DNA of 64,000 bases, taken from contig NZ_JAKGSG010000059.1 of assembly GCF_021568775.1 (NCBI RefSeq), positions 19,369 to 83,368 on the forward strand, read 5' to 3'. Made by a program: the position numbers and the translations under genes. Origin of the DNA: Antribacter soli. Its GTDB lineage: Bacteria > Actinomycetota > Actinomycetes > Actinomycetales > Cellulomonadaceae. Below the pieces are notes generated by a model. That model made no database searches, was not told where the DNA came from, and saw only the letters and a list, made by a program, of their open reading frames with translations. Shown here one piece after another: positions 8,599-17,798 of the stretch. The first letter of the stretch is position 1; each line of letters starts with the position of its first letter.

Positions 8599-9777
8599 AT
8601 GAACCGAGCCGTAGTCGTCCTGATGTTCTGCCTGTTCAGCGTCGGGAGCGCCGAGTTCGTCATCGCCGGCCTGCTGCCCGGGATCGCCGGCGAGCTGGGT
8701 GTGTCGATCTCCGCGGCGGGGATGCTCGTCAGCGTCTATGCGCTGACCGTCGTCATCGCGGGACCGGCACTCACGCTGCTCACGAGCGGCCTGCGGCGCA
8801 AGCCCGTGATGGTCGGGCTCATGGCCCTGTTCGCGGTGAGCAACCTCGTCGCCGCGCTCGCCCCGGACTACGCCGCCCTCATGGCGGCGCGCGTCCTGAG
8901 CGCCCTCGCGCACTGCACCTTCTTCGCCTTGTCGCTCGTCGTCGCCACGAGCACCGCCCCGCCCGGACGGCAGGGCTCGGTGATCGCCCGGCTGGCGATC
9001 GGGCTGAACATGGCCAACGTCCTGGGCGTGCCCCTCGGCGCGCTGCTGGGCACCGAGCTCGGCTGGCGAGCCGTGTTCTGGGTGCTGGCGGCGTGCGGGA
9101 CAGTGTCCGCGTGGCTCGTGGCTGCGCTCGTCCCGGCCGACCGGGAGGTGGACCAGCCGGCCGGCGCCCTGGCCGAGATCCGCGCGCTCGGCCGCGGCCG
9201 CGTCGTGGCAGCCATCGGCGTCAGCGCGCTCGGGTGCGGCGGCACCTTCGCCGCCTATACCTACATCGCGCCGCTGCTGGAGGACGTGAGCGGCTTCGAC
9301 GGCGGCTCCATCGGGCCACTGCTCCTCGTGTTCGGCGTGGGGACCTTCGCCGGGAGCCTCGTCGGCGGCAAGTGGGTCGACCGTTCCCTCATGCCCGCCC
9401 TGTGCGGGACGCTCGGCGCCCTGGCCCTGGTGCTGGCGGCATACTCCGTCATGGCCGCGCACCCGTGGACCTCCGTCGTCGGCCTCGCCCTGTTCGGGGC
9501 GGCCTTCGGGGCGATCCTGCCCGGGCTCCAGGCCAGGGTGATGTCCGTGTCGGGCATCAAGGCGCCCACGCTCGCGCTCGCCGTGAACATCGCGGCGATG
9601 AACATCGGGATCACGCTGGGCTCGTTGCTGGGCGGGCAGGTGCTCGAGGCCGGTCTCGGCCTGCAGGCCGTGGTCCTGGCGGGGGCGGGGGTCGCGGCAC
9701 TGGGCTTCCTGCTCGCCGGGGTGGAGCTCGTACGCGACCGGAGCCAGGCCGAGCCGGCCACCACACCAGCGGCCTAG
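8599..9777 (+). CDS. MFS transporter (AraJ/Cmx-like drug efflux), cluster exporter
   Basis: The 392-aa protein has about twelve hydrophobic segments and the start MNRAVVVLMFCLFSVGSAEF typical of the DHA1 sugar-efflux/chloramphenicol-type MFS group. The motif between helices 2 and 3 is degenerate (TSGLRRKP). The ATG at 8599 is preceded by gagggga; an in-frame GTG lies 36 bases upstream without a better site. It begins a second transcript after the hairpin and sits 12 bp before the phosphatase gene, so co-expression with the cyclitol genes is likely. Export of the cluster product or self-resistance is inferred. Confidence 0.85.
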   Translation: MNRAVVVLMFCLFSVGSAEFVIAGLLPGIAGELGVSISAAGMLVSVYALTVVIAGPALTLLTSGLRRKPVMVGLMALFAVSNLVAALAPDYAALMAARVLSALAHCTFFALSLVVATSTAPPGRQGSVIARLAIGLNMANVLGVPLGALLGTELGWRAVFWVLAACGTVSAWLVAALVPADREVDQPAGALAEIRALGRGRVVAAIGVSALGCGGTFAAYTYIAPLLEDVSGFDGGSIGPLLLVFGVGTFAGSLVGGKWVDRSLMPALCGTLGALALVLAAYSVMAAHPWTSVVGLALFGAAFGAILPGLQARVMSVSGIKAPTLALAVNIAAMNIGITLGSLLGGQVLEAGLGLQAVVLAGAGVAALGFLLAGVELVRDRSQAEPATTPAA

Positions 9778-9789
9778 GAGGAACGCCGG

Positions 9790-10464
9790 ATGCACGACGT
9801 CGCTCGCGCACGAGCCGGGAGGACGACCAGCTGGTCCGCCGCGGGACTCCTCTGCGACATGGACGGGACCCTCGTCGACTCGGCGGCGGTCATCGACGAG
9901 GCGTGGACGGAGGTCGCCGTCCGCCACGACCTGCCACGGTCCGAGGTGCTCGCGGCGCTCCCGGGGCGTACCGCCCGCGACATCCTGGCGCTCTTCCTGA
10001 GCGACGCGGCGATGATCGCCGAGGAGGTCGCCCGGGTGGAGCGCCGCCAGCTGGTTGCGGCCGGGGTGCGGGAGATCCCGGGCGCGCGCCGGCTGCTCTC
10101 GGCCCTTCACCCCGACCGGTGGGCCGTCGTCACCGCCGCGCCCGAGTCCGTCGCGCGGGCGCGCCTCGACGCTGCGGGCCTTCCTGCGCCGGGGGTGCTC
10201 GTCGCCGCCGGGTCGGTGACGCACGGCAAGCCGAGCCCCGAGGGTTTCCTGCTGGCCGCGGAGCGCCTCGGTCTTCCCGGCGGGCGGTGCGTCGTGCTCG
10301 AGGACTCCGCCGTCGGCGTGACGGCCGGGCACGCTGCTGGGGCGAGGGTGGTGGGAGTCGGGCCCGGCGCGCACGAGGCCGACGCCCGCGTGCCGGACCT
10401 GCGCTCCTTCACCGACATCGACGTCACGGGAGAGGTGATCCGGTGGAGCCTCGCGGAGATCTGA
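9790..10464 (+). CDS. HAD-superfamily phosphatase
   Basis: The 224-aa protein has the HAD nucleophile motif DMDGTLVDS (Asp23, general acid Asp25), Thr in VTAAPES, Lys in GKPSPEG and the acidic pair in LEDSAVGV. The cap is the small alpha-helical type found in phosphoglycolate- and sugar-phosphate phosphatases. In C7-cyclitol pathways such as acarbose, a HAD enzyme (AcbJ) removes phosphate from a cyclitol phosphate. The next gene overlaps it by 22 bp and encodes a kinase, so a phosphorylate-then-remove scheme is plausible. Substrate assignment is inference. Confidence 0.83.
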   Translation: MHDVARARAGRTTSWSAAGLLCDMDGTLVDSAAVIDEAWTEVAVRHDLPRSEVLAALPGRTARDILALFLSDAAMIAEEVARVERRQLVAAGVREIPGARRLLSALHPDRWAVVTAAPESVARARLDAAGLPAPGVLVAAGSVTHGKPSPEGFLLAAERLGLPGGRCVVLEDSAVGVTAGHAAGARVVGVGPGAHEADARVPDLRSFTDIDVTGEVIRWSLAEI

Positions 10465-11441
10465 CGCCTCTCGTACGGATCGACGTGGGCGGCACGTGGG
10501 TCAGGATCGACTCCGACGGCGCGCTCCGGCGGACGCCTGCCCCCAGCCGGATCAACCATCCCGACGTCCCCGCCCCGGCGCTCGTGGACCGGCTGCTGGA
10601 CCAGCTGGTCTCGGCCGCGCCGGACACCGGCCGGGTGGTGGTGTCGCTCGGGGCGGCGACCGACGACGTCACAGGAACCGTCAGGGGTTCCGGGCCGCTG
10701 TGGGGCGACTGGCGGATGGACCGGGACCTCGTCGGCGAGCTCCGGCGCGCCCGGCCCGGGGTGGAGTGGCATGTCTTCAACGACGTCACGTGCGGTCTCG
10801 CCGACTTCGCGGAGTCGGTGGCGCACGAGTCCCCCGCCTCGGTCGGCTACCTCACGATCAGCAGCGGGATCGGGCTCAAGATCGCCGACCTCGGCACCCG
10901 CACGGTCAAGGTCGACGACGACGGCCTGCAGGGCGAGGTGGGCCACCTGCCCGCCGTGCTCCCGCTCGAGCAGGCCCACCTCGGCCGGCTGCCCTGCGAG
11001 TGCGGGGGCTCCGGGCACCTGGCGTCGATCGGCTCCGGACCGGGCATCGCTCGCGTGGCCGCCGCCCTGGGCGTCGGCCGCTACAGCACCGACTGGTTCC
11101 GCGACGCGCTCGCCGCCGGGGACGAGGAGGCCGGGACGCTCCTGGCGACCGTCACACGGCCAGTCGCGGAGCTCCTGCGCACGATCTGGGTGACCCAGCC
11201 CTGGATGGCGGTCGTGGGGATCGGTGGCGGCGTCGTCGAGGGCGTCGGCGCGGCCTACCGGTCAGCGCTCCTCACCCACCTCCGGGACGCCGGCGGCTAT
11301 GCCGCCGGTTCGCCTGACGCGTGGGAACGCCGGGTCCGGCTGCTCGACAGACCAGGCGTGGACGTCCTGCGGGGGGCGCAGCTCCTCGCCGAGCGATCAC
11401 TCGTCGTGACCAGGGCCCAGGAGGTCGTCAGCACTCCATGA
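10443..11441 (+). CDS. ROK/glucokinase-type kinase (putative C7-cyclitol kinase)
   Basis: The 332-aa protein has the ATP-binding DVGGTWVR near the N-terminus, a sugar-site GEVGH, and a degenerate ROK zinc motif [10 protein letters not shown] second nucleotide-binding segment is [10 protein letters not shown]. The GTG start at 10443 lies inside the phosphatase gene, with gagagg upstream. It resembles ValC and related cyclitol kinases of validamycin, acarbose and pyralomicin pathways, which phosphorylate valienone/valiolone-type cyclitols. With a valiolone-type cyclase in the same cluster this is the best reading. A glucokinase is the alternative. Confidence 0.8.
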   Translation: MEPRGDLTPLVRIDVGGTWVRIDSDGALRRTPAPSRINHPDVPAPALVDRLLDQLVSAAPDTGRVVVSLGAATDDVTGTVRGSGPLWGDWRMDRDLVGELRRARPGVEWHVFNDVTCGLADFAESVAHESPASVGYLTISSGIGLKIADLGTRTVKVDDDGLQGEVGHLPAVLPLEQAHLGRLPCECGGSGHLASIGSGPGIARVAAALGVGRYSTDWFRDALAAGDEEAGTLLATVTRPVAELLRTIWVTQPWMAVVGIGGGVVEGVGAAYRSALLTHLRDAGGYAAGSPDAWERRVRLLDRPGVDVLRGAQLLAERSLVVTRAQEVVSTP

Positions 11442-12604
11442 TCAGCAACCGCGCCATCCGGCGCTCCCAGGGCGCAAGCTCCGTCGTCGAGCAGACAGTG
11501 CCCGTACCCCGGCCCGGGGAGGTTGTCCTGGCGCCCGAGGCCGTCAGCCTGTGCGGCACCGACCTCCAGATGCTGCGTGGCATCCGCGACGACCCCTCCC
11601 CCGTGCTCGGCCACGAGGGCGCGTGCCGCGTGGTCGACGTCGGCGACGGGGTCTCCGACGTCGCCGTCGGCGACCGGGTCATGGTGAACCCGACCCACCC
11701 CGGCGACCCGTCCTTCCTGCTCGGGCACAACGTGGACGGGCTGTTCCAGCAGCGCGTCCGCATCGCCCGGTCGGCGGTCACGTCGGGGCTCCTCGTGCCC
11801 CTCGACGAGAGCCTGGACTCCGTCACGGCGACTCTCGTCGAGCCGCTCGCGATCACCGACTACGCCCTGGACTGCCTCGCCGGCTCCTTCGAGGGCGCCC
11901 CCGGGACGGGCACCACCCTCGCCGTACTCGGCGACGGCCTCGTCGGGAACCTCGCGTCGCTCCGGGCGGTCCTGCAGGGCCGCTGGTCCCGGGTCGTGCT
12001 CGCGCACACGTCGCGGGCCGGGATGGAGTGGTCCGCGGCCGCTTGGGCACAGCACGACATCGAGCACGTGCTGGTCGACCACCTGCCGGCCGCCGTCCGG
12101 GGCGAGCGGCTCGACGCGGTCGTCGCCACGCACCGCGACCGGACCGTGGAGATGGTGGACCTGCTGGCCGGACCGCTCGGCGACGAGGCCGTCGCCGTCC
12201 ACGTGTCCGGCGGTGTCCCGGCCGTGGCCCACCCCCGGCACCTGCTGGGCGTCGACCTCGGCGGCGTCCGTGCCGCGAACACCGGCGGTCCGTGGCCGCC
12301 CCGCCGGGTCGTGTGGAGCCAGGGCGCCCGGCAGGTCCAGGTCACCGGGAACCGCGGCGTGACCAGCGCGGCCCTGAGCAAGGCCGCGGCCGACGTCGCG
12401 AGCCTGGGCGCCGCCGTCGTCCCGCTCATCACGCACCGCACCGACCTGCAGGGCGGGGCCGACCTGATGAACCGCATGGTCTCCGCAGGATCCCGCCACA
12501 TCGACGGCCGGCTCGTGGTCCGCCTGGTCGTCACGATCAACCCCGAGCTCATGATCTCCGGGGTTCCCGCGTCCGCGACCGAAGAACAGGGTGGAAGAAG
12601 CTGA
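11438..12604 (+). CDS. Medium-chain dehydrogenase lacking the structural zinc site
   Basis: The 388-aa protein starts at an ATG overlapping the kinase stop (ATGA). The catalytic-zinc motifs [11 protein letters not shown] and LGHEG are present. The four-Cys structural zinc lobe is absent and replaced by a short Pro/Gly segment ([14 protein letters not shown]). The dinucleotide motif is LGDGLVGNL. It is distantly related to sorbitol and threonine dehydrogenases and to cyclitol dehydrogenases of carbasugar clusters. It is part of the coupled block phosphatase-kinase-dehydrogenase-SDR, all with overlapping ends, which argues for consecutive steps on the same cyclitol. Confidence 0.75.
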   Translation: MISNRAIRRSQGASSVVEQTVPVPRPGEVVLAPEAVSLCGTDLQMLRGIRDDPSPVLGHEGACRVVDVGDGVSDVAVGDRVMVNPTHPGDPSFLLGHNVDGLFQQRVRIARSAVTSGLLVPLDESLDSVTATLVEPLAITDYALDCLAGSFEGAPGTGTTLAVLGDGLVGNLASLRAVLQGRWSRVVLAHTSRAGMEWSAAAWAQHDIEHVLVDHLPAAVRGERLDAVVATHRDRTVEMVDLLAGPLGDEAVAVHVSGGVPAVAHPRHLLGVDLGGVRAANTGGPWPPRRVVWSQGARQVQVTGNRGVTSAALSKAAADVASLGAAVVPLITHRTDLQGGADLMNRMVSAGSRHIDGRLVVRLVVTINPELMISGVPASATEEQGGRS

Positions 12605-13401
12605 TGGTAGAGACTGCGCTCGTCACCGGTGCCAGCTCGGGGATCGGGAGGTCGACGGCGCTGGCGCTCGCGTTGGCCGGGTACCGCGTCCTCGTCGGTC
12701 ACGGCAGCAACAGACGAGCGGCCGACGAGGTCGCCGCCCTCATCACCGACCGGTACGAGCACACCGCCGTCGCCGTGCACGTCCCCCTCGATCAGCCCGA
12801 GGCCACGCAGGAGGTCGCCCGGCGCCTCATCGGCGAGCACGGGCCGGTCCACGTCCTGGTGAACAACGCCGGCGTCAACCGGCGCGCGGCGTTCCTCGAG
12901 GAGGAGCTGGCCGACTGGCAGCGGGTCCTGAACGTGGACCTGGCCAGCCCGTTCGTCCTCGCGCAGCAGGTCGCGCGACAGATGGTGGACGCCTCGATCC
13001 GGGGGCGGATCGTCAACGTCACCAGCGTCCACGAGCGGATCCCGATCACGGGCGGCAGCACCTACTGCGTCGCGAAGAGCGGGCTCGGGATGCTGACCAA
13101 GGTCATGGCGCTCGAGCTGGGCCGGCACGGGATCGCCGTGAACTCGGTCGCGCCGGGAGAGACGGCGACGCCCATGAACGGCCACCCGGAGGGTCGCGAC
13201 CCGCGCGAGGTCGCCCGCCCCGCGCTCCCCGCCGGGCGGCCCGGCGACCCGGACGAGGTCGCCGCCCTCATCGCGTTCCTGTGCTCACCCGCTGCCGGTT
13301 ACATCACCGGCCAGGCTTTCGTCATCGACGGCGGCCTGGAGCTCGTCGCGGCCGACGCCAACGTGGCGTCCGTCCCCCTGCCCCCTCTCGCGACCGGCTG
13401 A
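12604..13401 (+). CDS. SDR-family oxidoreductase (glucose/sorbitol dehydrogenase-like)
   Basis: The 265-aa protein has TGASSGIG (8-15), NNAGVN, the active-site S-Y-K set in VTSVHERIP and YCVAK, and a C-terminal DGGLELV. The ATG shares one base with the stop of the previous gene (TGATG). GHGSN after the second strand suggests preference for NADP(H). The VHERIP segment is typical of glucose 1-dehydrogenase-like SDRs, which supports a polyol or ketone of a cyclitol as substrate. Its last 103 bp overlap, on the opposite strand, the end of the regulator gene. Confidence 0.83.
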   Translation: MVETALVTGASSGIGRSTALALALAGYRVLVGHGSNRRAADEVAALITDRYEHTAVAVHVPLDQPEATQEVARRLIGEHGPVHVLVNNAGVNRRAAFLEEELADWQRVLNVDLASPFVLAQQVARQMVDASIRGRIVNVTSVHERIPITGGSTYCVAKSGLGMLTKVMALELGRHGIAVNSVAPGETATPMNGHPEGRDPREVARPALPAGRPGDPDEVAALIAFLCSPAAGYITGQAFVIDGGLELVAADANVASVPLPPLATG

Positions 13402-15269
13402 GGCAGGGCCGTCAGCGGCCTGGTCCACCGGGCGCCGTGAGCCGTCCACTGGCGTACGTCAGCCGGCACGGGAGAGCGGGGCGGCTCGCCGCGCGACAGG
13501 GCGTGGAGCCGGATCAGCTCCGGGAACCGGTACGACGTCCCGCCGTCCGGGCGCGTGTCCACGATCGTCAGCAGGTTCGCGTCGACGAGCTCGGCCACGG
13601 GACACTCGGCGCTCGCGACGCTGGTGCCGAGGGCGTCGGCGACGTCCTGCAGGGTGAAACCGGCCCGCCTGATGGTACTCATCCGCCAGAAGGCCCACCG
13701 GTACGCCGGCGCGAGGCGGAGGTAGGCGTCCTCGAACGACGCGCCCGGGTCGAGGCGTCTCGTGACGAGCTCCTGCAGCCGGTGCTCTCCGTCGCGCATG
13801 CGGGTCACCAGCTCTTCCACCGTCCACGCCGGGCGCGCGGACAGCTTCTCGGCTGCCGCCCGGATCGCGAGGGGGAGGTTGTCGGAGAGCTCGACCAACC
13901 GGGCTGCCGCGTCCGGCTCGCGGGCGACCCTCGCGTCGCCCGTGACCCGGCGCAGCAGCCTGACGCCGTCGGCGGTCGGGAGCGGGCCGACCCTCACCAC
14001 CGACGCGCCGGCCAGACCCGGTAGGCCGACCCGGGTGGTGATGAGAGCGGCGCAGCCGGGCCCCGCCGGGATCAGGTGGGCGAGGGTCTCGACGTGCACC
14101 GCGTCGTCGAGGACGACCAGCAGCCGACGCTCGGCCGTCCAGCTCCGGTACAGGCTCGTGCGCTCGGACAACCTGTCGGGGATCTGCGCGGGAGGCACGC
14201 CGAGCGCGCGGAGGAAGTGCTCGAGCACGTCGAAGGGGTCGACCACCGCGCCGAGGCCGGCGAAGAGCTGGCCGTCGGGGAACTCCGGCCGCAGCGCGTG
14301 ACCGGCGTGGACCGCGAGCGCGGTCTTGCCGACGCCTGCCGTCCCCGCGAGGACCACGACCTGGGGTGCGGTCCCGCCCGCCTGACGGCAGAGCCCCATC
14401 ACCTCGTTCCGTTCACGCCCGCGGCCCACGATGTCCGCGCTGTCCGGGGGCAGCTGTGCGGGAGTGACGGCCACCGGCCACACCGCCGGCCGCGGCGTGC
14501 CCGTCGTCGTCGCCGGCGTGTGCTCGAGGGTTCCCTCGATGATCGCCTTCTGGAGCGCGGTCAGCCGTGCTGACGGGTCCAGGCCGAGCGTCTCGACCAT
14601 GCGGTCGCGCAGGCCCGTGAAGACGGTGAGCGCGCCGTTCCGGTCGCCGGTCGCGCTGAGGGCCGTCATGAGCTGGGCGTGGAAACCTTCGTGCAGGGGG
14701 TTGGCGGCGGCGAGCTTCTCCAGCTCCGGGAGGAGCTCCCGGTACTCGCCGAGGTCGAGGGCGACGTCGATCAGCTGCTCCTGCAGCCTGATCCGGTCGG
14801 ACTCGATCTGGGCGACGTGCGGCTCCAGCAACGACCCGAGGTGGACGTCGGTGAGCATCGGCCCTCGCCACAGGTCCAGGGCCTCTCGCCACAGCTCGAG
14901 CGCGCGCACAGGGTCGCCCCCACGGACCTCGGCGCGGCCCCGCTGGACGGCGTCCTTGAACTCCCAGAGGTCGAGCTCCCCGGGCTCGACGCAGAGCCTG
15001 TACCCGAGGGGGGACGACTCGATCCTGCTGGTCCTCGCGTCCGGGCGGTCCAGGTGCTTCCGCAGCTGGTAGATGTACGTCTGGACCGTCTTCCGTGCCA
15101 GCTTGGGAGGGTGCGACCCCCACAGCTCGTCGACCAGCGAGCTCACAGTGACGGTCTGGTTGTGGCTGAGCAGCAGCATGGCGAGGACCCGCCGCGGCAT
15201 GGCCGCCGACATCGTCCCGCCTTCGACCGCCCCCTCGACCTCCAGAGGCCCAAGTATCCGGAATCGCAT
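13299..15269 (-). CDS. SARP-NB-ARC transcriptional activator (AfsR/RedD-like), cluster regulator
   Basis: The 656-aa protein starts [11 protein letters not shown], the signature of SARP OmpR-type winged helices (1-95). A BTAD helical domain (to about 245) is followed by an NB-ARC ATPase with P-loop [10 protein letters not shown] near 305-315 and LLVVLDDA as Walker B. The C-terminus is short and lacks the TPR array of full AfsR. The start is backed by gggaggg upstream. SARPs activate antibiotic clusters by binding direct heptamer repeats, and convergence with the last biosynthetic gene points to the cluster as target. The 3-prime end runs 103 bp into the SDR gene on the other strand, and the last 35 or so residues look unlike a folded domain. 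Confidence 0.9.
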   Translation of the reverse strand: MRFRILGPLEVEGAVEGGTMSAAMPRRVLAMLLLSHNQTVTVSSLVDELWGSHPPKLARKTVQTYIYQLRKHLDRPDARTSRIESSPLGYRLCVEPGELDLWEFKDAVQRGRAEVRGGDPVRALELWREALDLWRGPMLTDVHLGSLLEPHVAQIESDRIRLQEQLIDVALDLGEYRELLPELEKLAAANPLHEGFHAQLMTALSATGDRNGALTVFTGLRDRMVETLGLDPSARLTALQKAIIEGTLEHTPATTTGTPRPAVWPVAVTPAQLPPDSADIVGRGRERNEVMGLCRQAGGTAPQVVVLAGTAGVGKTALAVHAGHALRPEFPDGQLFAGLGAVVDPFDVLEHFLRALGVPPAQIPDRLSERTSLYRSWTAERRLLVVLDDAVHVETLAHLIPAGPGCAALITTRVGLPGLAGASVVRVGPLPTADGVRLLRRVTGDARVAREPDAAARLVELSDNLPLAIRAAAEKLSARPAWTVEELVTRMRDGEHRLQELVTRRLDPGASFEDAYLRLAPAYRWAFWRMSTIRRAGFTLQDVADALGTSVASAECPVAELVDANLLTIVDTRPDGGTSYRFPELIRLHALSRGEPPRSPVPADVRQWTAHGARWTRPLTALPQPVARGGRGTDATLASAATSSRPPSMTKAWPVM

Positions 15270-15912
15270 GGTGCCCTCCCACGGGTTTGTGGACGATGCA
15301 CCCACAGAACCGCCGCGGTCAGGCCGCCAGCATGGCCGGCCTCGGCAGTCCGACGCCTGTTGAGGCGAAGGTGGGTGGAGCGCGACTGCCGTGGCGGCTC
15401 GATCCACGATAAGCAGCAAAGGCGCTGACCTGCAATGACATCCGGGGGTGGGTTCCGGGGAGGGCGTTCGCCGCGCAGGACCGCCGGCGCCGTCGCGCGG
15501 GTGTACAACTGCGCACTCACGGCAGGTCAGGACCCGCATCCTGCTGCCCTGACGTGACCGAACGCCACCCATCGCCGGAAGTGCGACAGAGCCCAGACGG
15601 ACAAGCCCGACGGCTCCGCCGCCACCTTGTGACAGTCCTGTCCATACTTCCCATACTGGACACCGCGCAACGGAGAGCAAGTCCATAGGGTTCCGACGGT
15701 TGCGGGCTTCCGCGGCTGGATCCGTGGGGAGTTTGGAGGCAGCTCCCGGTGCACGCACAAGGGGACATGCGTGTGATCGTGCGCTCGCGTGGTCAGGGCA
15801 CGCTGCGCATCGACGGCGTCCCGTACCGCGAGGTCTCGGTCAGGTACCCACACGAGTGGCAGCGTTGGGGTTTCACGATGCCACCCCGTCAGATCCTCCT
15901 TCTGGCGGCCCC
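15270..15912. other. Intergenic region upstream of the SARP gene and the PPTase gene
   Basis: This 643-bp stretch has no convincing gene. The PPTase frame stays open back to 15700 but the extra residues are low-complexity and unlike the family. It must hold the divergent promoters of the regulator and the PPTase. Two direct ccatact heptamers 9 bp apart (15642-15648, 15651-15657) recall SARP-type sites, but the spacing is not the usual 11 bp, so this is only a weak lead. Confidence 0.5.
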
Positions 15913-16578
15913 GTGAGACCGATCGACCCACGAGACGTTCTTCCGAGAAGTGTTTGCTGGCGGCACACCTTGGAACCGCTGACCGAGACGCTTCACCCTT
16001 CGGAAGCCGCCTACCTCGCCCGCGCCGTGGAGAGTCGTCGCCAGCAGTTCACGTCGGTGCGTGCGTGTGCACGCACCGTGCTGGCGCAGATGGGTATCAA
16101 CCGGCCGCCGATGGTGCCGGGCATGGCGGGGCGGCCACCCTGGCCCCCGGGCGTCGTCGGGTCGATGACGCACACCGACGGATTCTGCGCGGCCGCTGCC
16201 TCCAGCTCGCTGGACGCACGGTCGATCGGGATCGACGCCGAACCCATCGAGCCACTGCCCGACGGCGTCCTTGCGCTGGTCGCGCTTCCGTCGGAGCTCA
16301 CGCACCTGCGCGTCCTGGCCGCTGGGCGGGTGTCAACCGCGTGGGACCGGCTTCTGTTCAGTGCCAAGGAGAGCGTCTACAAGGCGTGGTATCCCGTCGT
16401 GGGCTCGTGGCTCGAATTTGAGGACATCCGGCTACGCTTCGACCTCGCCGGAACATTCAGTGCGGAGCTTGTGAACCGGCGACATGGTTCGGACGAGACG
16501 GACCTCGTCTCTGCGATGCAGGGCCGTTGGCTTAGTACCCGGGCCCATGTCGTGACAGGTGTGTTCGTCCCAGCCTGA
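15913..16578 (+). CDS. 4-prime-phosphopantetheinyl transferase (Sfp/EntD type)
   Basis: The 221-aa protein converts apo carrier proteins to holo form using CoA. It shows the family motifs GVVGSMTH, GIDAEP (Asp108 and Glu110 bind Mg) and WDRLLFSAKESVYKAW (144-159; Glu153 is the third ligand). The GTG at 15913 gives the normal family length; no clear ribosome site is seen there, so the start is uncertain. It is the natural activator of the ACP of the truncated PKS and marks the functional right end of the biosynthetic cluster. EntD-like members serve siderophore or polyketide pathways. Confidence 0.9.
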   Translation: MRPIDPRDVLPRSVCWRHTLEPLTETLHPSEAAYLARAVESRRQQFTSVRACARTVLAQMGINRPPMVPGMAGRPPWPPGVVGSMTHTDGFCAAAASSSLDARSIGIDAEPIEPLPDGVLALVALPSELTHLRVLAAGRVSTAWDRLLFSAKESVYKAWYPVVGSWLEFEDIRLRFDLAGTFSAELVNRRHGSDETDLVSAMQGRWLSTRAHVVTGVFVPA

Positions 16579-16607
16579 CTGAGAGTTCATGGCCGAAGCC
16601 ACTCGGA

Positions 16608-16638
16608 CGGTCGTAGGTTCAAGTCCTACCGCGGGAGC
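16608..16638 (+). pseudogene. tRNA 3-prime-end-like fragment (T-arm and acceptor strand)
   Basis: The segment holds a perfect T-arm, stem gtagg/cctac around loop ttcaagt with all invariant T-loop positions, followed by cgcggga, which could be the 3-prime strand of an acceptor stem. No matching 5-prime acceptor strand (tcccgcg) or anticodon arm is found in the 75 bases upstream. It is therefore read as a tRNA 3-prime remnant of the type left as an att site by integrative elements. Chance resemblance is possible. Confidence 0.4.
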
Positions 16639-16827
16639 TTTCTGGAGGCCCTGAAACCCTGGTTGACCTGGGGATTAGGGCCACGCTGGTTCCGGTGCGC
16701 AGCCCTGTGAGAAGGGTTACGCCGCACTTATGCCTCACTGTGATTCCGTTGCGACGCGTCGCAACCCCGCACGGAGGTCGGACGAGCGGGCGAGGTCAGA
16801 CCGACCGGCGTCGAGAGGGGAGGGCCC

Positions 16828-17667
16828 TTATGCGGCGACCGCGGCGTGGGAAGTGGCCCAGTTGATGGCGTAGTCCGCGATCTCTTCCCAGCCCGGCTGG
16901 GAGACGAGGCGGTGCGTGCGGCCGTCGTACTCCTTGTACGCGACGACTGCGGGGCTGCTCGTCGAGGTGTACTTCTTGACGATCGCCCTGCCGATGGCCG
17001 ACGGGACCACGTTGTCGATCTGCCCGGTGATCACCAGTAGCGGCGCGCGGTCGGCACGGGCGTAGTCGACGTGGGTGACGCCGCCCTTCTCGTTCAGCGT
17101 CGCGGCAACGCCCTCGAAGAAGACCCGGTTGTACGAGGGGACGGCGAACTGCTCCCAGAGGGCGTCCGACGCGGCGCGGGACAGGTCGTTGCCGAAGGTG
17201 AAGTGGAAGTGAGCCTTCGAGATCGGCTTGGCGCCGTTGCGGCCGAACGGGTTGGACAGGATCGGCAGGCCGGTGCGCAGCGTGGACGCCGGGAGGGTGG
17301 TGATGCCGGCGGTCTGGCCGGGTGCGACGCCCACGTAGGCGGCGCCGAGGCCGCGGTCGGCGAGCATCTGGGTGATGACGCCGCCGAACGAGTGGCCCAT
17401 GATGATCGGCTTGACCGGGAGTGTGCGGATGATGCGCTCGTAGTGGTCGGCGATCTGCTTGAGGCCGATGCCCTTGAGCGGTTCGGGGTTGGAGCGGACG
17501 TCCTGGACGCTGCGGTCGTCGATGCCGGGCCAGCCCGGGACGATCACCTGGTGGCCTGCGGCGCGGAAGCGTTCGGCCCAGGTGTCCCAGCTCGCCGGGG
17601 TCATCCAGAGGCCGTGGATGAGGACGATCGGTAGCTTGCCGGAGATGGCGTCGGGGGTGGCGTTCAT
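16828..17667 (-). CDS. Alpha/beta hydrolase
   Basis: The 279-aa protein has the fold signatures LIHGLWM (oxyanion hole), nucleophile Ser in MGHSFGG, acid Asp in GQIDNVVP and catalytic His in GRTHRLV. No signal peptide is seen, so it is cytosolic. It matches the large group of actinobacterial hydrolases next to a TetR regulator; the substrate (ester, lactone or epoxide) is unknown. GAAGGAG precedes the ATG. It is divergent from the TetR gene at 17799, and a perfect palindrome lies in its promoter, so repression by that TetR protein is likely. Confidence 0.83.
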   Translation of the reverse strand: MNATPDAISGKLPIVLIHGLWMTPASWDTWAERFRAAGHQVIVPGWPGIDDRSVQDVRSNPEPLKGIGLKQIADHYERIIRTLPVKPIIMGHSFGGVITQMLADRGLGAAYVGVAPGQTAGITTLPASTLRTGLPILSNPFGRNGAKPISKAHFHFTFGNDLSRAASDALWEQFAVPSYNRVFFEGVAATLNEKGGVTHVDYARADRAPLLVITGQIDNVVPSAIGRAIVKKYTSTSSPAVVAYKEYDGRTHRLVSQPGWEEIADYAINWATSHAAVAA

Positions 17668-17715
17668 GGTGGGGCTCCTTCGGTTCGGTGGACCGGTGCC
17701 GGTCGGCCGTTAGGT

Positions 17716-17729
17716 AGAACGATCGTTCT
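17716..17729. promoter_or_regulatory. TetR operator 1 (hydrolase promoter)
   Basis: AGAACGATCGTTCT is a perfect 14-bp palindrome 49 bp upstream of the hydrolase start. It occurs again with one mismatch at 17785 just before the TetR start, as expected for an autoregulated divergent pair. Confidence 0.7.
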
Positions 17730-17784
17730 TTCTCTGTTGTCCCCGAACGTACGCCCCGCACCGGGCGGGCGTCAACCCCTAAAG

Positions 17785-17798
17785 AGAAAGATCGTTCT
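17785..17798. promoter_or_regulatory. TetR operator 2 (tetR promoter)
   Basis: AGAAAGATCGTTCT differs by one base from the perfect site at 17716. It abuts the first ATG of the TetR gene, so binding would block transcription start or make the mRNA leaderless from that ATG. Confidence 0.65.

Noticed and set aside
15642..15657. SARP binding site from two ccatact heptamers
   Set aside because: Spacing is 9 bp rather than the usual 11 or 22, so it is mentioned only as a weak lead within the intergenic entry.
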